Shown piece by piece: positions 49,866 to 59,215 of a stretch of DNA of 64,000 nt; the stretch's first letter is position 1; the number at the start of each line of letters is the position of its first letter. The position numbers and the translations under genes are program-made. Source of the DNA: a virus; IMG/VR virus record IMGVR_UViG_3300017763_003471, positions 1 to 64,000 of that record; one strand, written 5' to 3'. The notes beneath the pieces are model-generated. The model was not told the DNA's origin. It was given only the letters and a program-made list of their open reading frames with translations, and did no database searches.

Positions 49866-50426
49866 CTACTCCTTTAAGATACTATAAACATTGTATCCCT
49901 TAGATTTTAGTTTAGCAGAACCACCTAAGAAAGTCAAGTCCATTATACTTCCTATTCCTATTGTTTCTGCACCCATACGTGTAATCAATGACGTTACTGC
50001 TTCCAGTGTTCCACCGGTTGCAATAACATCATCAAGTACTAGAACACGGTCGCCTTCTAACACTGAATCAGTTTGTAGGTGTAGTTCGTCCGTACCGTAT
50101 TCAAGTTCGTATTCTGTAAAAATTGTTGGTCCTGGTAACTTGCCTTTTTTTCTAGCCATAGCAAATGGCCTATTCATATCTGCACTTAAGTATCCTGCTA
50201 AAGGAAACCCACGTGCTTCTAATCCTACGATTCGAGTGTAATTATAAGCTACTTGAGTAGCATACATCCAATCTTTTATAAGTGTCATGCATTTAGATAA
50301 ACCATCTTGGTGATTAAAAATACTTGCCATGTCTTGATACATGATGCCAGGTTTAGGATGGTCCGGAACTACCCGAACCATTGCTTGTATATCTTCTGCT
50401 AGAGAATTTTTATAATCAAGTTCCAT
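49866..50426 (-). CDS. apt: Adenine phosphoribosyltransferase-like
   Basis: 186 residues from the ATG at 50426; the frame continues to a TTG two codons upstream. The PRPP loop VLVLDDVIATGGTL and IVGLEARGFPLAG are APRT signatures, and PGIMYQDM (family: PGIxFxDI) lies near the N-terminus. It converts adenine and PRPP to AMP, saving de novo purine synthesis. Together with the purine permease two genes upstream it forms a salvage set. Overlaps the QueD-like gene by 11 nt. Confidence 0.92.
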   Translation of the reverse strand: MELDYKNSLAEDIQAMVRVVPDHPKPGIMYQDMASIFNHQDGLSKCMTLIKDWMYATQVAYNYTRIVGLEARGFPLAGYLSADMNRPFAMARKKGKLPGPTIFTEYELEYGTDELHLQTDSVLEGDRVLVLDDVIATGGTLEAVTSLITRMGAETIGIGSIMDLTFLGGSAKLKSKGYNVYSILKE

Positions 50427-50868
50427 ATTCAATCAAAGCCCCATTTTCTCCATCTTCGGATACTTCAATTTTAACACTACGACCGGGATACTTATCTGCA
50501 ATCTTATCAAACAAATCATCACTCATCATTTCACATGACTTGTAATCTAGTTCTAAAGTCTTCTCTGCATATAGTTTCTCTAGCCAACGTTTGAATTGAA
50601 TAAACTCAATATCCCTGTCGTTGTGTGTAACTGTAATTGCTACACGAAAATGAAAGATATGTCTATGAGGATATCCTAGAAAACTAACATCATACTCATC
50701 GCCAGTTGCTAACGCAGGGTCATCAAGTGCCGCTGGATACTTGTGTATACCTTCTTTCTGAAATGTAACCCAAATCCATCTTGTTGCATTTTGTTTTTGT
50801 TTTTTAATATCATCTTCCATATTAGCCTTTCTACTTTCGTTTAGCATGTAGTTATAGTAACTACCCAT
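50416..50868 (-). CDS. queD: QueD-like 6-carboxy-tetrahydropterin synthase (6-PTPS family)
   Basis: 150 residues, T-fold. Candidate zinc ligands: His42 (GIHKYP), His68 and His70 (PHRHIFHF, the HGH-like motif). Cys112 (YKSCEMM) and the C-terminal SEDGEN with Glu are in the right order for the catalytic residues. It would make 6-carboxy-tetrahydropterin from the FolE product, the substrate of QueE. The sequence is of the diverged phage type, so specificity is inferred from the folE-queE context. Confidence 0.78.
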   Translation of the reverse strand: MGSYYNYMLNESRKANMEDDIKKQKQNATRWIWVTFQKEGIHKYPAALDDPALATGDEYDVSFLGYPHRHIFHFRVAITVTHNDRDIEFIQFKRWLEKLYAEKTLELDYKSCEMMSDDLFDKIADKYPGRSVKIEVSEDGENGALIEYGT

Positions 50869-51064
50869 TTAACTGTGACCCTAATTCATTTTCTAGGGAT
50901 ACAATTTCTTCTTTTAATTTCAATTTTTCAACCTTTTTGCCTTGAACGTCTTGATACTTATTATAATCTTTTTTAATCTGATTGTCAAGTGCCCTGTGGA
51001 CCGCTCTGAGTTTTTCAAGTCTGTGTGCTTTCTTTTTAGCGAATGCTCTTTGTCCTGATGCCAT
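50861..51064 (-). CDS. Small basic coiled-coil protein (67 aa)
   Basis: The ATG at 51064 follows AAGGAGG; an in-frame start at 51106 has no support. The protein begins MASGQRAFAKKKAHR and has Leu/Lys/Glu heptads (VEKLKLKEEIVSLENEL) consistent with a coiled coil. Eight-base overlap with the QueD-like gene. Function unknown. Confidence 0.65.
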   Translation of the reverse strand: MASGQRAFAKKKAHRLEKLRAVHRALDNQIKKDYNKYQDVQGKKVEKLKLKEEIVSLENELGSQLNG

Positions 51065-51093
51065 TTTGTCCTCCTTAGTTAAAAATGTTGGAT

Positions 51094-51118
51094 TATAGGG
51101 GAACAATGCTCCCCTATA
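51094..51118 (-). other. 9-bp hairpin between the permease and downstream genes
   Basis: TATAGGGGA-GCATTGT-TCCCCTATA on the minus strand, perfect 9-bp stem. A T-run follows only after about 12 nt, so it is a weak terminator or an mRNA-processing/stabilising structure. Confidence 0.5.
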
Positions 51119-51128
51119 AATACTTATC

Positions 51129-52421
51129 TTATTGTACTACAAAATAGAGTACTGATACTGCCGCAATAGCAAGAGAACCCATATTAAGTTCACTATGTCT
51201 ACCACTTGCCGCTTTGATTACTACATGAGCAATAAAGCCTAAAGCAATACCATAAGCAATATTAAATGTTAGTGGCATGATAATTGCCGCCAATACTGCT
51301 GGTGCATATTCACTTACATCATCCCAATTAATATCTTTAAGATTACGTAAGAAATACGTAGCGATAAAGACTAACGCAGGTGCAGTTGCATATGCTGGAA
51401 TGCTTTGTGCCAATGGTGCTAACACCAAACACAATGCAAACAAGATTGCTACGACAACCGCAGTTAATCCTGTCTTACCACCTTCTTTAATACCAGCACC
51501 ACTTTCAATATATGAAGTTGTGTTACTAGTACCTGCTAAAGCACCAATAGTTGTTGCAGTTGAATCTGCTAGAAGGGCTCTGTCGATACCTTCTACTTCT
51601 CCCTTCTTATTCACTTTCCCTGTAAGGTTGGCAACACTTGTAAGTGTACCTGCCGTATCAAAGAAATCAACAAATAAGAATGCAAATGCTACACCGATGA
51701 AACCGGCTGTTGCAATCAAACTAAAGTCTAATGTAAATGCATGTGCTGGACTTGGAACTGCACCAACTACACCATTAAGGTCAGCGATACCTGTGATCCA
51801 AGCAATCACACTTACGGCTAAGATACCAATAATAATTGAACCTGGTACTCCTCGCTTATCTAAGATTGCCATTAATGCAAAACCTAGACCTGCAAGTAAT
51901 ACTGGCCAACTAGAAATGTCTCCTAGTCCAACTAGTGTTGCTGGATTATCAACAACGACACCTGCATTCTTAAGACCGATAATAGCTAAGAACAGACCAA
52001 TACCTGCTCCTATACCTAGCTTCATGCCTTTCGGGATACTATTAATAATATACCTTCGTGCTGGTGTCATACTCAAACCAAGAAACACAACACCTGCGAT
52101 AAACACAGCCGCTAATGCTTGTTGATATGTGTAACCCATACCAAAAATAACACCGAATGCAAAGAAGGCATTCAGTCCCATTCCTGGAGCAAGTGCTACA
52201 GGCCAATTAGCCCATAGTCCCATGATTAAGGTACCCACTACCGCCGCAATAATTGTAGCGGTGAATACTGCACCAAAATCCATTCCAGTACCTTCGGTTG
52301 ACAAAATCGCAGGGTTTACGACTGTGATATATGCCATAGTAAGGAATGTCGCAAGACCGGCCATAACTTCCGTTCTGACGGTCGTATTCTTTTTAGATAA
52401 TCCAAAAAGTTTTTCTAACAT
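51129..52421 (-). CDS. AzgA/PbuG-type purine permease
   Basis: 430 residues with about 12-13 hydrophobic segments. The N-terminus (EVMAGLATFLTMAYITVVNP) and VALAPGMGLNAFFAF are signatures of the guanine/hypoxanthine/adenine permease branch of the NCS2-like superfamily, as are FVDFFDTAGTL, GTSNTTSYIESGAGI and GGKTGLTA. It imports purine bases by proton symport in the inner membrane. Good Shine-Dalgarno AAGGAGG. A phage copy next to APRT points to purine salvage during infection. Confidence 0.94.
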   Translation of the reverse strand: MLEKLFGLSKKNTTVRTEVMAGLATFLTMAYITVVNPAILSTEGTGMDFGAVFTATIIAAVVGTLIMGLWANWPVALAPGMGLNAFFAFGVIFGMGYTYQQALAAVFIAGVVFLGLSMTPARRYIINSIPKGMKLGIGAGIGLFLAIIGLKNAGVVVDNPATLVGLGDISSWPVLLAGLGFALMAILDKRGVPGSIIIGILAVSVIAWITGIADLNGVVGAVPSPAHAFTLDFSLIATAGFIGVAFAFLFVDFFDTAGTLTSVANLTGKVNKKGEVEGIDRALLADSTATTIGALAGTSNTTSYIESGAGIKEGGKTGLTAVVVAILFALCLVLAPLAQSIPAYATAPALVFIATYFLRNLKDINWDDVSEYAPAVLAAIIMPLTFNIAYGIALGFIAHVVIKAASGRHSELNMGSLAIAAVSVLYFVVQ

Positions 52422-52442
52422 AGTTAGTTCCTCCTTTTATCG

Positions 52443-53984
52443 TTAACCAAATAAGTCTGATACTGTATCAGGTGTTTCGTATTCTTTACGTTTACCTTTT
52501 ACGGCTTCTACAAATTCATCTGTCTTAACGTTTGCTTCCTCAAACTCCATAAAGTCTGGAGTTGTCGAAATGTTTTGAACACGTGATCCTTCACACTTAC
52601 GTAAAAATGCTTTAAAATCACTTAACATGTCCATTGGTTTATCTGATACAAAAAGTTCTTCAACAAACTTTGCAAAGTACAATACTGTATCAGGTACAAC
52701 ATCACTTAACACATTAGTTTTACCTAAATTCATGTTGTGAATATCAATCTTGTCACGTAACATTTCATATTCGTGGTCGAATCTACGTAATGCATCTTGC
52801 ATACCTCGAATATGATACTCCGTATTATGTGCTTGAATTAATATATAGGATAGACTATCCCAACTTGATTTTGCTTCCTTCTTGTTCCTATTCAACATAC
52901 CTGGTTGCATGTAGTTGATATCACGCATATTAAGTCGTGAACCAATAGCACCTTCATACATCCAAGGTTGATCCGGATTAGAAATATCTTGTCTCCAGTT
53001 CAACTTTTTAGTTTTATAAGACCAAGCACCTCCGCTCAAGTCAGGATAATCGTATGCCAAACCTTTAGATGCAGTTATATAGGGAGAGGCCGCATCAAAA
53101 GATATTGTGATATTTGGATTAACATGCTCTCTTAGTTGTCTTTGAATGGCTGTTAAGAAACAACCCCATGGGAGAACGCTAATGCCTAGAACGTGTATCC
53201 AAACATCGTCACCTGCTAACATGCCATCATCACGCATTGTGATTAATCGCCTTAGCAGAAGTTCTGCATCACCGGCATGGTCACCAGCCATAGCCCAACC
53301 TTCAAATGCTCTATCGCCATAGACTTTAGGATCATTGAATTGTTTGACTGCCTGATACCATTTCTCACTAGTATCCCAATTAGCACCATGTAGTGTATTG
53401 AGAAACTTAGTTTTACCCGGGATACGGTTATCAATAAAAAATTTGTGATTGAATATTGTTTTCTCTAAACATTCATCAGCAGATTTTAAACCTGTTTTAT
53501 CACGATACTGTGGAAGATAACCCCACATAGGAATATCAAGTGTCATACTATAATCACAGTATTCTTCTAACCATGTCATAATACCACATCTTGTCTTTTG
53601 CCAATCTGCACCATTTTCAAACTGAGACCAGTCAAGTTTCCAAGCACCACTACCAATCTGATAGCCTCCTGAATCTCCTACTAGTACTGTGTTTTCTCTG
53701 TTACGATTGACAACCATTCCATCATCGATTTTAGAACCTTCTAAATCAAGATTGGCATGACCTGCCGAATAAAGACCATGAGAATAATGCACATAGCCTT
53801 TATCTTTGTCCAGTATATTTAATCCGTCTAAGCCGTGTTCGAAACCTTTTGGAATACGTTCTGGTGGGAACATATCTGTTTTGTCCGCATAATGTTGAGA
53901 GATTTTACGAACATAGAAATTCGAAATAGCCGGCAAGAAGATTGCATAACCGGAACTTAGATTATTTCTACCTAAGTCAATCAC
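52443..53984 (-). CDS. dpdA: TGT-fold transglycosylase, DpdA-like
   Basis: 513 residues from a GTG start just after the clamp gene. TGT-family hallmarks: LVGDSGGYQI (Asp104, the general acid/base position of DSGGFQ), SMTLDIPMWGY, LNTLHG, a GWAMAGDHAGD loop and SFDAASPYI (Asp296, at the nucleophile position of FDCVLP). DpdA proteins swap guanine for a 7-deazaguanine in DNA. FolE, QueE and QueD-like in the same block support a DNA role over tRNA. It lacks an obvious zinc-binding CxCxxC tail. A tRNA- or other nucleobase-specific enzyme is the alternative. Confidence 0.75.
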   Translation of the reverse strand: MIDLGRNNLSSGYAIFLPAISNFYVRKISQHYADKTDMFPPERIPKGFEHGLDGLNILDKDKGYVHYSHGLYSAGHANLDLEGSKIDDGMVVNRNRENTVLVGDSGGYQIGSGAWKLDWSQFENGADWQKTRCGIMTWLEEYCDYSMTLDIPMWGYLPQYRDKTGLKSADECLEKTIFNHKFFIDNRIPGKTKFLNTLHGANWDTSEKWYQAVKQFNDPKVYGDRAFEGWAMAGDHAGDAELLLRRLITMRDDGMLAGDDVWIHVLGISVLPWGCFLTAIQRQLREHVNPNITISFDAASPYITASKGLAYDYPDLSGGAWSYKTKKLNWRQDISNPDQPWMYEGAIGSRLNMRDINYMQPGMLNRNKKEAKSSWDSLSYILIQAHNTEYHIRGMQDALRRFDHEYEMLRDKIDIHNMNLGKTNVLSDVVPDTVLYFAKFVEELFVSDKPMDMLSDFKAFLRKCEGSRVQNISTTPDFMEFEEANVKTDEFVEAVKGKRKEYETPDTVSDLFG

Positions 53985-53987
53985 TTT

Positions 53988-54743
53988 CTAGTTACCTGAT
54001 TTAGCTGGTAAGATGTATTCGTAGAGTCCAATGCCACTGTCTACTTGTATCATCATTGCACCTTGGTCTGAAATTTTAACACTCATCGTGCTAGTATCAC
54101 CAAGTTTCAAGATTGTTAATACAGTTGATAGAGGGAAACTCCAACCAGTGTTTAGTTCACCGTTTACATTCTGTGCGAATGGAAGTTCTACTCTGTCAGT
54201 TGAACGGTCACCGATAAAGAATTTCAGTACACCGTCTACTGTCTTAACAGTAAATAGTGGATCATAGGCTCCTAGAATACCTGAAAAGTATTGTAAGTCC
54301 TTGATTGCTTTTTGTGTTGGCATAACTTCAACGTCCCATTTAGCACCTTTGAAGTTTGCAGTTTTGATTTGTGCATCTACCAGTTCACTTACGATTACAC
54401 GATAAGTTGATTCCATTGCACCTGGAATTGAAAACGATAGTTGAGTAGGAACCATTTCACCATTACGTTCTTCATGTCCTACTTCGACACCAGCTTTCAC
54501 TGTTTTACCTTGATTATCTTCTCCCTCGTAATTAAGATAACCACTTAGTACGCCTAGTCTACCAAGACCAAACTTACCTTTAAACTCTGCTACTGGTGTA
54601 TGTAGTTTACCCCTTAACACCACTGTTCTATCATCATCCATAGCATCAATCGTTGTACCAGTATCATCTGTAGTGACCTTAGCCGCTTGAATAATACCTA
54701 ACGAATGCGTATGTTTAACGATATCTTTTAATATATCTTGCAT
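53988..54743 (-). CDS. 45: Sliding clamp, T4 gp45-like
   Basis: 251 residues (T4 gp45 is 228). Start MQDILKDIVKHTH, then GLGRLGVLSGYLNYEG and FSWPLS-like GWSFPLSTVLTILKLGD, in the style of the trimeric T4-type clamps that tether DNA polymerase and late transcription proteins. Promoter at 54775-54803 and AAGGAG Shine-Dalgarno. Confidence 0.88.
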   Translation of the reverse strand: MQDILKDIVKHTHSLGIIQAAKVTTDDTGTTIDAMDDDRTVVLRGKLHTPVAEFKGKFGLGRLGVLSGYLNYEGEDNQGKTVKAGVEVGHEERNGEMVPTQLSFSIPGAMESTYRVIVSELVDAQIKTANFKGAKWDVEVMPTQKAIKDLQYFSGILGAYDPLFTVKTVDGVLKFFIGDRSTDRVELPFAQNVNGELNTGWSFPLSTVLTILKLGDTSTMSVKISDQGAMMIQVDSGIGLYEYILPAKSGN

Positions 54744-54774
54744 GTTATTAGTTCTCCTTATGGTTTAATATACT

Positions 54775-54803
54775 ATATTAACACTAATCAATACCAATGT
54801 CAA
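54775..54803 (-). promoter_or_regulatory. Sigma-70 promoter, extended -10, for the clamp gene
   Basis: TTGACA (54803-54798), 17 nt ending TGT, TAATAT (54780-54775). The -35 lies inside the 3' end of the methyltransferase gene. Confidence 0.75.
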
Positions 54804-55329
54804 TACTCTTTTTAACTTTTCCTGCTACTGGATTATCTACCCAATGTATTTGATTAGGAGGCATAAAACCCCATATAAACCAAGCATTCCCAAAAGTAGG
54901 TGATCCTTTTCCAGTAAAATCTATCCTATAGTTATACACAAGTGCAGACATTCCCTTGTCCATAAACATCTTCCCTCGCTTCGCACCCTGAAAACTTGTA
55001 ACAGGAAGTAATAATGCAAAGGGTTTTTCTAAAGAATAGCAGTGTTCTAAAAACTGGTCTTTCTTACTATACGGTGGATTTGTTATAATGCCATCAAAGA
55101 CATCACTCCGTGTACAATCAAAGAAATCCCTAGAGCCAGAAGGCACAATAGAATAACCGAATTTTCGAAATCCCGACACAATGCTACCACTTCTTTCACT
55201 AGTCGCTTCATAATAAGTTTTCTCCTTATCCAAGTATTTGAGTAAAGGCATAACTTGGTCTTCTGGAGTGTAACATTCATCAGAAGACTCATTAGTTGCT
55301 CTACGATTTATTAGTTCAGTGTATGACAT
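54784..55329 (-). CDS. N6-adenine DNA methyltransferase-like protein
   Basis: 181 residues. GIITNPPYSKKDQFLEH contains the NPPY catalytic motif (about 79-82), and YYEATSERSGSIV could be a degenerate SAM-binding region; the short length suggests no separate target recognition domain. Related phage proteins act as orphan adenine methyltransferases. It overlaps the SGNH gene at the start codon. Confidence 0.75.
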   Translation of the reverse strand: MSYTELINRRATNESSDECYTPEDQVMPLLKYLDKEKTYYEATSERSGSIVSGFRKFGYSIVPSGSRDFFDCTRSDVFDGIITNPPYSKKDQFLEHCYSLEKPFALLLPVTSFQGAKRGKMFMDKGMSALVYNYRIDFTGKGSPTFGNAWFIWGFMPPNQIHWVDNPVAGKVKKSIDIGID

Positions 55330-56111
55330 TACCTTGACATCCTGTTAACATTAACAATCTTTTTTGCTCTTTCTAATACAGGTGCAATAAAGTCTCTTAC
55401 CATTTCTTCATTGGCAAAGTCATTAAAGTGTGTTTCATCACAAAGTATTTTTTCTTCACCATACTTTTCTGCGTAATAATCGTGTGCATTCTTACCATTA
55501 AAATCTACATACAGTGAATCACCCAACATTGATTTAAAGCCTGGATGAACAAAAAAGTCCCAAGACTTATGCCATGTTACAACTTTTATATTCAATAGTT
55601 TACATAGTTTGATTGCTTGATATACATCTAACATACCCCAAAATTCTAATGACATATTGCTTACAGCCATTTGTTCTTGTGTTTCTTTCCAATACATAAA
55701 AGCCTTCTTAGTTTTTGCAAACCAGTCTTCTTCCATATCTTGCGTTAATGCTCTCATAAATTCATACATAGATGCTGAATCTCTATACACATCATCTTCG
55801 ATAACAGACATATCACTTACTTCTTCTATTCTTTTATAAGGTTGACTAAGACATTTAAAGTTCAACTGTGACCTATTGTTTACTAACTCCATTAATAAAA
55901 TATCAATGTCATGTTTTTCTTTTAAGTACACAATCTTATTTAGGTAAAGTTCTGTACCTTTGCTTGAACAAGCAGAATTAAAAAACTTTATATTAGTTGT
56001 GTATTGATTTAGCCATTCTTCGAAAGGCAATGCTAAATTGTTTTCTTTAGTTTCATAATTATGATGTCTGCCTACACTATAACTAGACCCGACTATTCCT
56101 ACTTTACACAT
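55329..56111 (-). CDS. SGNH-like hydrolase (260 aa)
   Basis: GIVGSSYSVG at the N-terminus has the GxS nucleophile block (Ser9 or Ser11), and LCDETHFNDFANEEM near the C-terminus supplies the Asp/His pair. The N-glycine and Asn blocks are plausible in NSACSSKG and ELVNNRSQ. Cytoplasmic by sequence. Placed just after DNA polymerase, away from its SGNH relative at 4469. Confidence 0.6.
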   Translation of the reverse strand: MCKVGIVGSSYSVGRHHNYETKENNLALPFEEWLNQYTTNIKFFNSACSSKGTELYLNKIVYLKEKHDIDILLMELVNNRSQLNFKCLSQPYKRIEEVSDMSVIEDDVYRDSASMYEFMRALTQDMEEDWFAKTKKAFMYWKETQEQMAVSNMSLEFWGMLDVYQAIKLCKLLNIKVVTWHKSWDFFVHPGFKSMLGDSLYVDFNGKNAHDYYAEKYGEEKILCDETHFNDFANEEMVRDFIAPVLERAKKIVNVNRMSR

Positions 56112-58901
56112 TTAAAACTCAAATAGATTTGTAAATTGTTCAGATGCATCAGCATCACTTAGGTCCCACTTAAGAACACCAATAAGATTATCTAGTTTCT
56201 TATCAATGATTGTTGCTTCCATTAACTCATCATCAAAAGGAAGTTCTTGAAACCATTCAGGGATACGTTTTTCATCAATTGGATATGCAACACTTGTCAT
56301 TTTTAACGCATTAGGTTTTAGTTTACATACAATAGTTTTCATACCATCAACAATCTCAATAGAGTATTTGTCTGCATGAAGTTCACGTAATGTATTCCAA
56401 TTCAAAGCCGCACTGACATGACCTGGCAAATGAATTTTATCTTTCTTATTATCTTCGCCTTCTAGTTTGAAATCTTTGCCTTGTTGCTTTGCAATCTTTT
56501 TTACTTTATTTCTATACATAGTAAGATTGTTAACACGTTTAGGAGTACCCTTTTCCCAACCAGGCTTTGCTCTGAATTCTTTTTTAAACTCTTTAACCAT
56601 TTCGATTACGTCTTGTTCCGTTCCGTCTGTTAAAATTTTAACAAGAACATCACTCAAAAAGTTCTGCATATAATCAGGAGTATCACTACGTTTCAAGTCG
56701 AGACCCATAGCTTTTACTTTACCAGGTTTACCATCTACGTCTTTTCTTACACCCTCATCATCAAAAATAAGCATTGCATAACGTTTCTTCTTAATAAAGA
56801 TACCCATACTTGCACAGTTCTCTCGACCTGCCGCAATAATTTCACCTTGCTTACGTGGAGAATTAAAGAAGTCTTTCATAAAGTCAGGGAAACTTGCATT
56901 GACTTGATTTGCAATCTCATCATACAGTTCAATAACTTTTTCTCTAGTCCATTCAATCTTACCTTCATCAATGTCTTCCTTGTAAACAGGATACATAGAA
57001 TAATAGATACTATCTGTATCGCCATAGATGATGGACTCGCCTTTGTAGTCATAAGTACCAGCAATTACTTCATTAGTTTTAGCACCCATATGTCTTGTGA
57101 TACAACGACCAGATAGAGTTGTACTCTGACCAATACGTTTATCATAGAAACGACACCCTGGATTTAGAATCGCACCATACAAACTATTCAAGTTAATCTT
57201 TTTAACTAGTTGTCGTTTATCCCAGAACGCAATCTTTTCTTTATCACCTTCTTCAATAGCTTTCTTCTTGTTCGTTTGTAGTATCTTACGTTCAGCATAC
57301 CAACGTTCTAATAAACTAGGAATGATACCTTGTACGTCTTGTTTAAGAACAGTGCCATTGGCAGTAATAGCCCATTGCAAGTCGCTATGAAATACTAAGT
57401 TATGTATCTCTGCACCAGTCATGTCTGCTACTTCGCCTGACTCTAATTTAAGATTAATCTTTTCTGTCTTATCTTTTTCATTGACTAGTCTGAATTCTTC
57501 TGCACTAAACGTATCTTCCCAAGCCTGAGCCGCACCGAAACCTTTACTACCATTTCGTCTACCATGTGCAATTCTATCACCAATCATCTTCTCTGTTAGA
57601 GTTGGCTCAAGTTGTGCAACAATAGTTTCTGGAGACATATTCAATGCACGAATGATTGAAGGATAAAGTGAATTGATATCAATACCTGATACCCATCGTT
57701 GAATACCTGTCTTTGGATTTGCCACAAAAGCACCTGCGGCTTTTTGTTTCTCTGCTTCTTCTAGTTCTGCATCAGTTGGTTCGATATCATCTTCTCCCCA
57801 ATCTTTAGCTTTTCTATCAGGCACGACCATATCTCTACGATGTGCCTCATTAATAATCGCTTGTTCTGTAACTGCAACTGCACCCATAGTTGTTTTGATA
57901 TTAACTGTGTTGTCGTGTGCAATCTCATTTGCTAAGTCAATGAATTGTAATTTTTTATCTAAGTTGCCTAGTAGTGCAACGTCTTGTCTGTTATATTCAA
58001 TGTACTTGTAAAAATCTCTGTTGTATAATTGGTCAAGAGTTCCATCATATGGAACTTTGTTTTCACCAAGTTCATACTCACCAATAGCATCAAGTGAATA
58101 TGAATGCATTTCATGATATGTATACTTACGATAAAGTTCAAGATAGTCTAAGTGAATACGACCTGACAAGTCATATGTGATTTGTTCTCTACCATACTTA
58201 ACTACCCGTCTTTCGTGTGGAAGTAAATCCCACAAACAAAGTTTACGTGTATGTGATTTACTCATCATACGAGTAATACGTCTAACTGTATATGGGATAT
58301 CAAAACCTTCTGAGTTCCAGCCTGATAAAACATCTGCATCATCAATCAATGCAATGAAGTCATTTAACATATCTACTTCGTCAAGATATAAAAATGTATC
58401 ATCGAATTGTTTACAGATTCGTTCTGCTTCCTCTAGACCTTCTCCTTCTTGCATATGCTTAGGAGGGATAGCAAACGTAACTAGTTTATCTAACCACTGT
58501 AGATAAACAGTAATTGCAGTGATAGGCATAAAGGGATCCTCTGGAGGAGCAAATCCCTTATCTGCATCAAAGTCTACCTCGATATCAAAAAACGCAACAT
58601 GTAGCTTTGGAGAATCTACACCGTTGTAGTTCTCACTTAAACATCTTACTTCTGGTTTGATATCGCTTTCGTATAGTGATTTACCTGAGTTTATTCTTCG
58701 CTCTTTGTGTAAATCTTTTAATCGTTTGCATTTAATCTCACGTACTTTGTCACCATGAATACTAGTGTGTTGTCCTCTAGGATCTTTGACATAAAATGTA
58801 CGCCATGCAGGGAAGTCGTTATAGACACGTTTTCCATTGACACGTTCTATGACTTGAACAATGTCTTTATCTCTGTTGTAATAGGCGTCTACATAACTCA
58901 T
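56112..58901 (-). CDS. 43: Family B DNA polymerase, T4 gp43-like
   Basis: 929 residues (T4 gp43 is 898). Exonuclease motifs: FDIEVDFD (about 105, Exo I), SGWNSEGFDIPY (about 193-204, Exo II) and YNRQDVAL (about 303, Exo III). Polymerase motifs: DINSLYPSI (A, about 408), KINLNSLYG (B, about 568) and YGDTDS (C, about 626). The full set of catalytic aspartates is present, so both activities should be intact. No intein is seen. It is co-transcribed with dsbA from 59216-59244. Confidence 0.98.
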   Translation of the reverse strand: MSYVDAYYNRDKDIVQVIERVNGKRVYNDFPAWRTFYVKDPRGQHTSIHGDKVREIKCKRLKDLHKERRINSGKSLYESDIKPEVRCLSENYNGVDSPKLHVAFFDIEVDFDADKGFAPPEDPFMPITAITVYLQWLDKLVTFAIPPKHMQEGEGLEEAERICKQFDDTFLYLDEVDMLNDFIALIDDADVLSGWNSEGFDIPYTVRRITRMMSKSHTRKLCLWDLLPHERRVVKYGREQITYDLSGRIHLDYLELYRKYTYHEMHSYSLDAIGEYELGENKVPYDGTLDQLYNRDFYKYIEYNRQDVALLGNLDKKLQFIDLANEIAHDNTVNIKTTMGAVAVTEQAIINEAHRRDMVVPDRKAKDWGEDDIEPTDAELEEAEKQKAAGAFVANPKTGIQRWVSGIDINSLYPSIIRALNMSPETIVAQLEPTLTEKMIGDRIAHGRRNGSKGFGAAQAWEDTFSAEEFRLVNEKDKTEKINLKLESGEVADMTGAEIHNLVFHSDLQWAITANGTVLKQDVQGIIPSLLERWYAERKILQTNKKKAIEEGDKEKIAFWDKRQLVKKINLNSLYGAILNPGCRFYDKRIGQSTTLSGRCITRHMGAKTNEVIAGTYDYKGESIIYGDTDSIYYSMYPVYKEDIDEGKIEWTREKVIELYDEIANQVNASFPDFMKDFFNSPRKQGEIIAAGRENCASMGIFIKKKRYAMLIFDDEGVRKDVDGKPGKVKAMGLDLKRSDTPDYMQNFLSDVLVKILTDGTEQDVIEMVKEFKKEFRAKPGWEKGTPKRVNNLTMYRNKVKKIAKQQGKDFKLEGEDNKKDKIHLPGHVSAALNWNTLRELHADKYSIEIVDGMKTIVCKLKPNALKMTSVAYPIDEKRIPEWFQELPFDDELMEATIIDKKLDNLIGVLKWDLSDADASEQFTNLFEF

Positions 58902-59162
58902 TTATAGGGTACGTCCTACAGTCTCTAACACTTCCTCAACATCAGCAAAGTCTTGTTTTGCTTCTGTTAGTTTTGCCTTATGTGCTAGGCTAATCGCTTT
59001 ATTTAGAACACCTGGTTTGATATCAAACTCATCAGCGATTGCTTTAACTGTATCACGTAGACCACCTTTTAGGTCGTCAACTTCTTGTAGTACTGAGCAT
59101 CCCTCATCTACTAATTGCTTTAACTTAGCTTTGTCTTCTGTACTTAATGTATCTATTGACAT
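58902..59162 (-). CDS. dsbA: DsbA-like dsDNA-binding late transcription protein
   Basis: 86 residues (T4 DsbA is 89). The helical layout and the segment DTVKAIADEFDIKPGVLNKAISLAHK match the T4-type double-strand DNA-binding protein that modulates late transcription. Good Shine-Dalgarno AAGGAGG. It directly precedes the polymerase gene, with no gap. Confidence 0.8.
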   Translation of the reverse strand: MSIDTLSTEDKAKLKQLVDEGCSVLQEVDDLKGGLRDTVKAIADEFDIKPGVLNKAISLAHKAKLTEAKQDFADVEEVLETVGRTL

Positions 59163-59181
59163 ATAGTCACCTCCTTAGGTT

Positions 59182-59214
59182 AAAAAAGAGTGTCCCATTT
59201 CTGAAACACTCTTT
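59182..59214 (-). terminator. Rho-independent terminator overlapping the dsbA transcript start
   Basis: A perfect 9-bp stem AAAGAGTGT/ACACTCTTT with a 12-nt loop (59185-59214) followed on the minus strand by a six-T tract. It ends the transcript of the 626-aa gene. The reverse orientation also gives a few T. Confidence 0.85.
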
Positions 59215-59215
59215 A

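Noticed and set aside
51277-52125. 282-aa plus-strand ORF antisense to the permease
   Set aside because: Low-complexity Ala/Ile/Thr composition is the mirror of the membrane protein on the other strand; there is no ribosome binding site.
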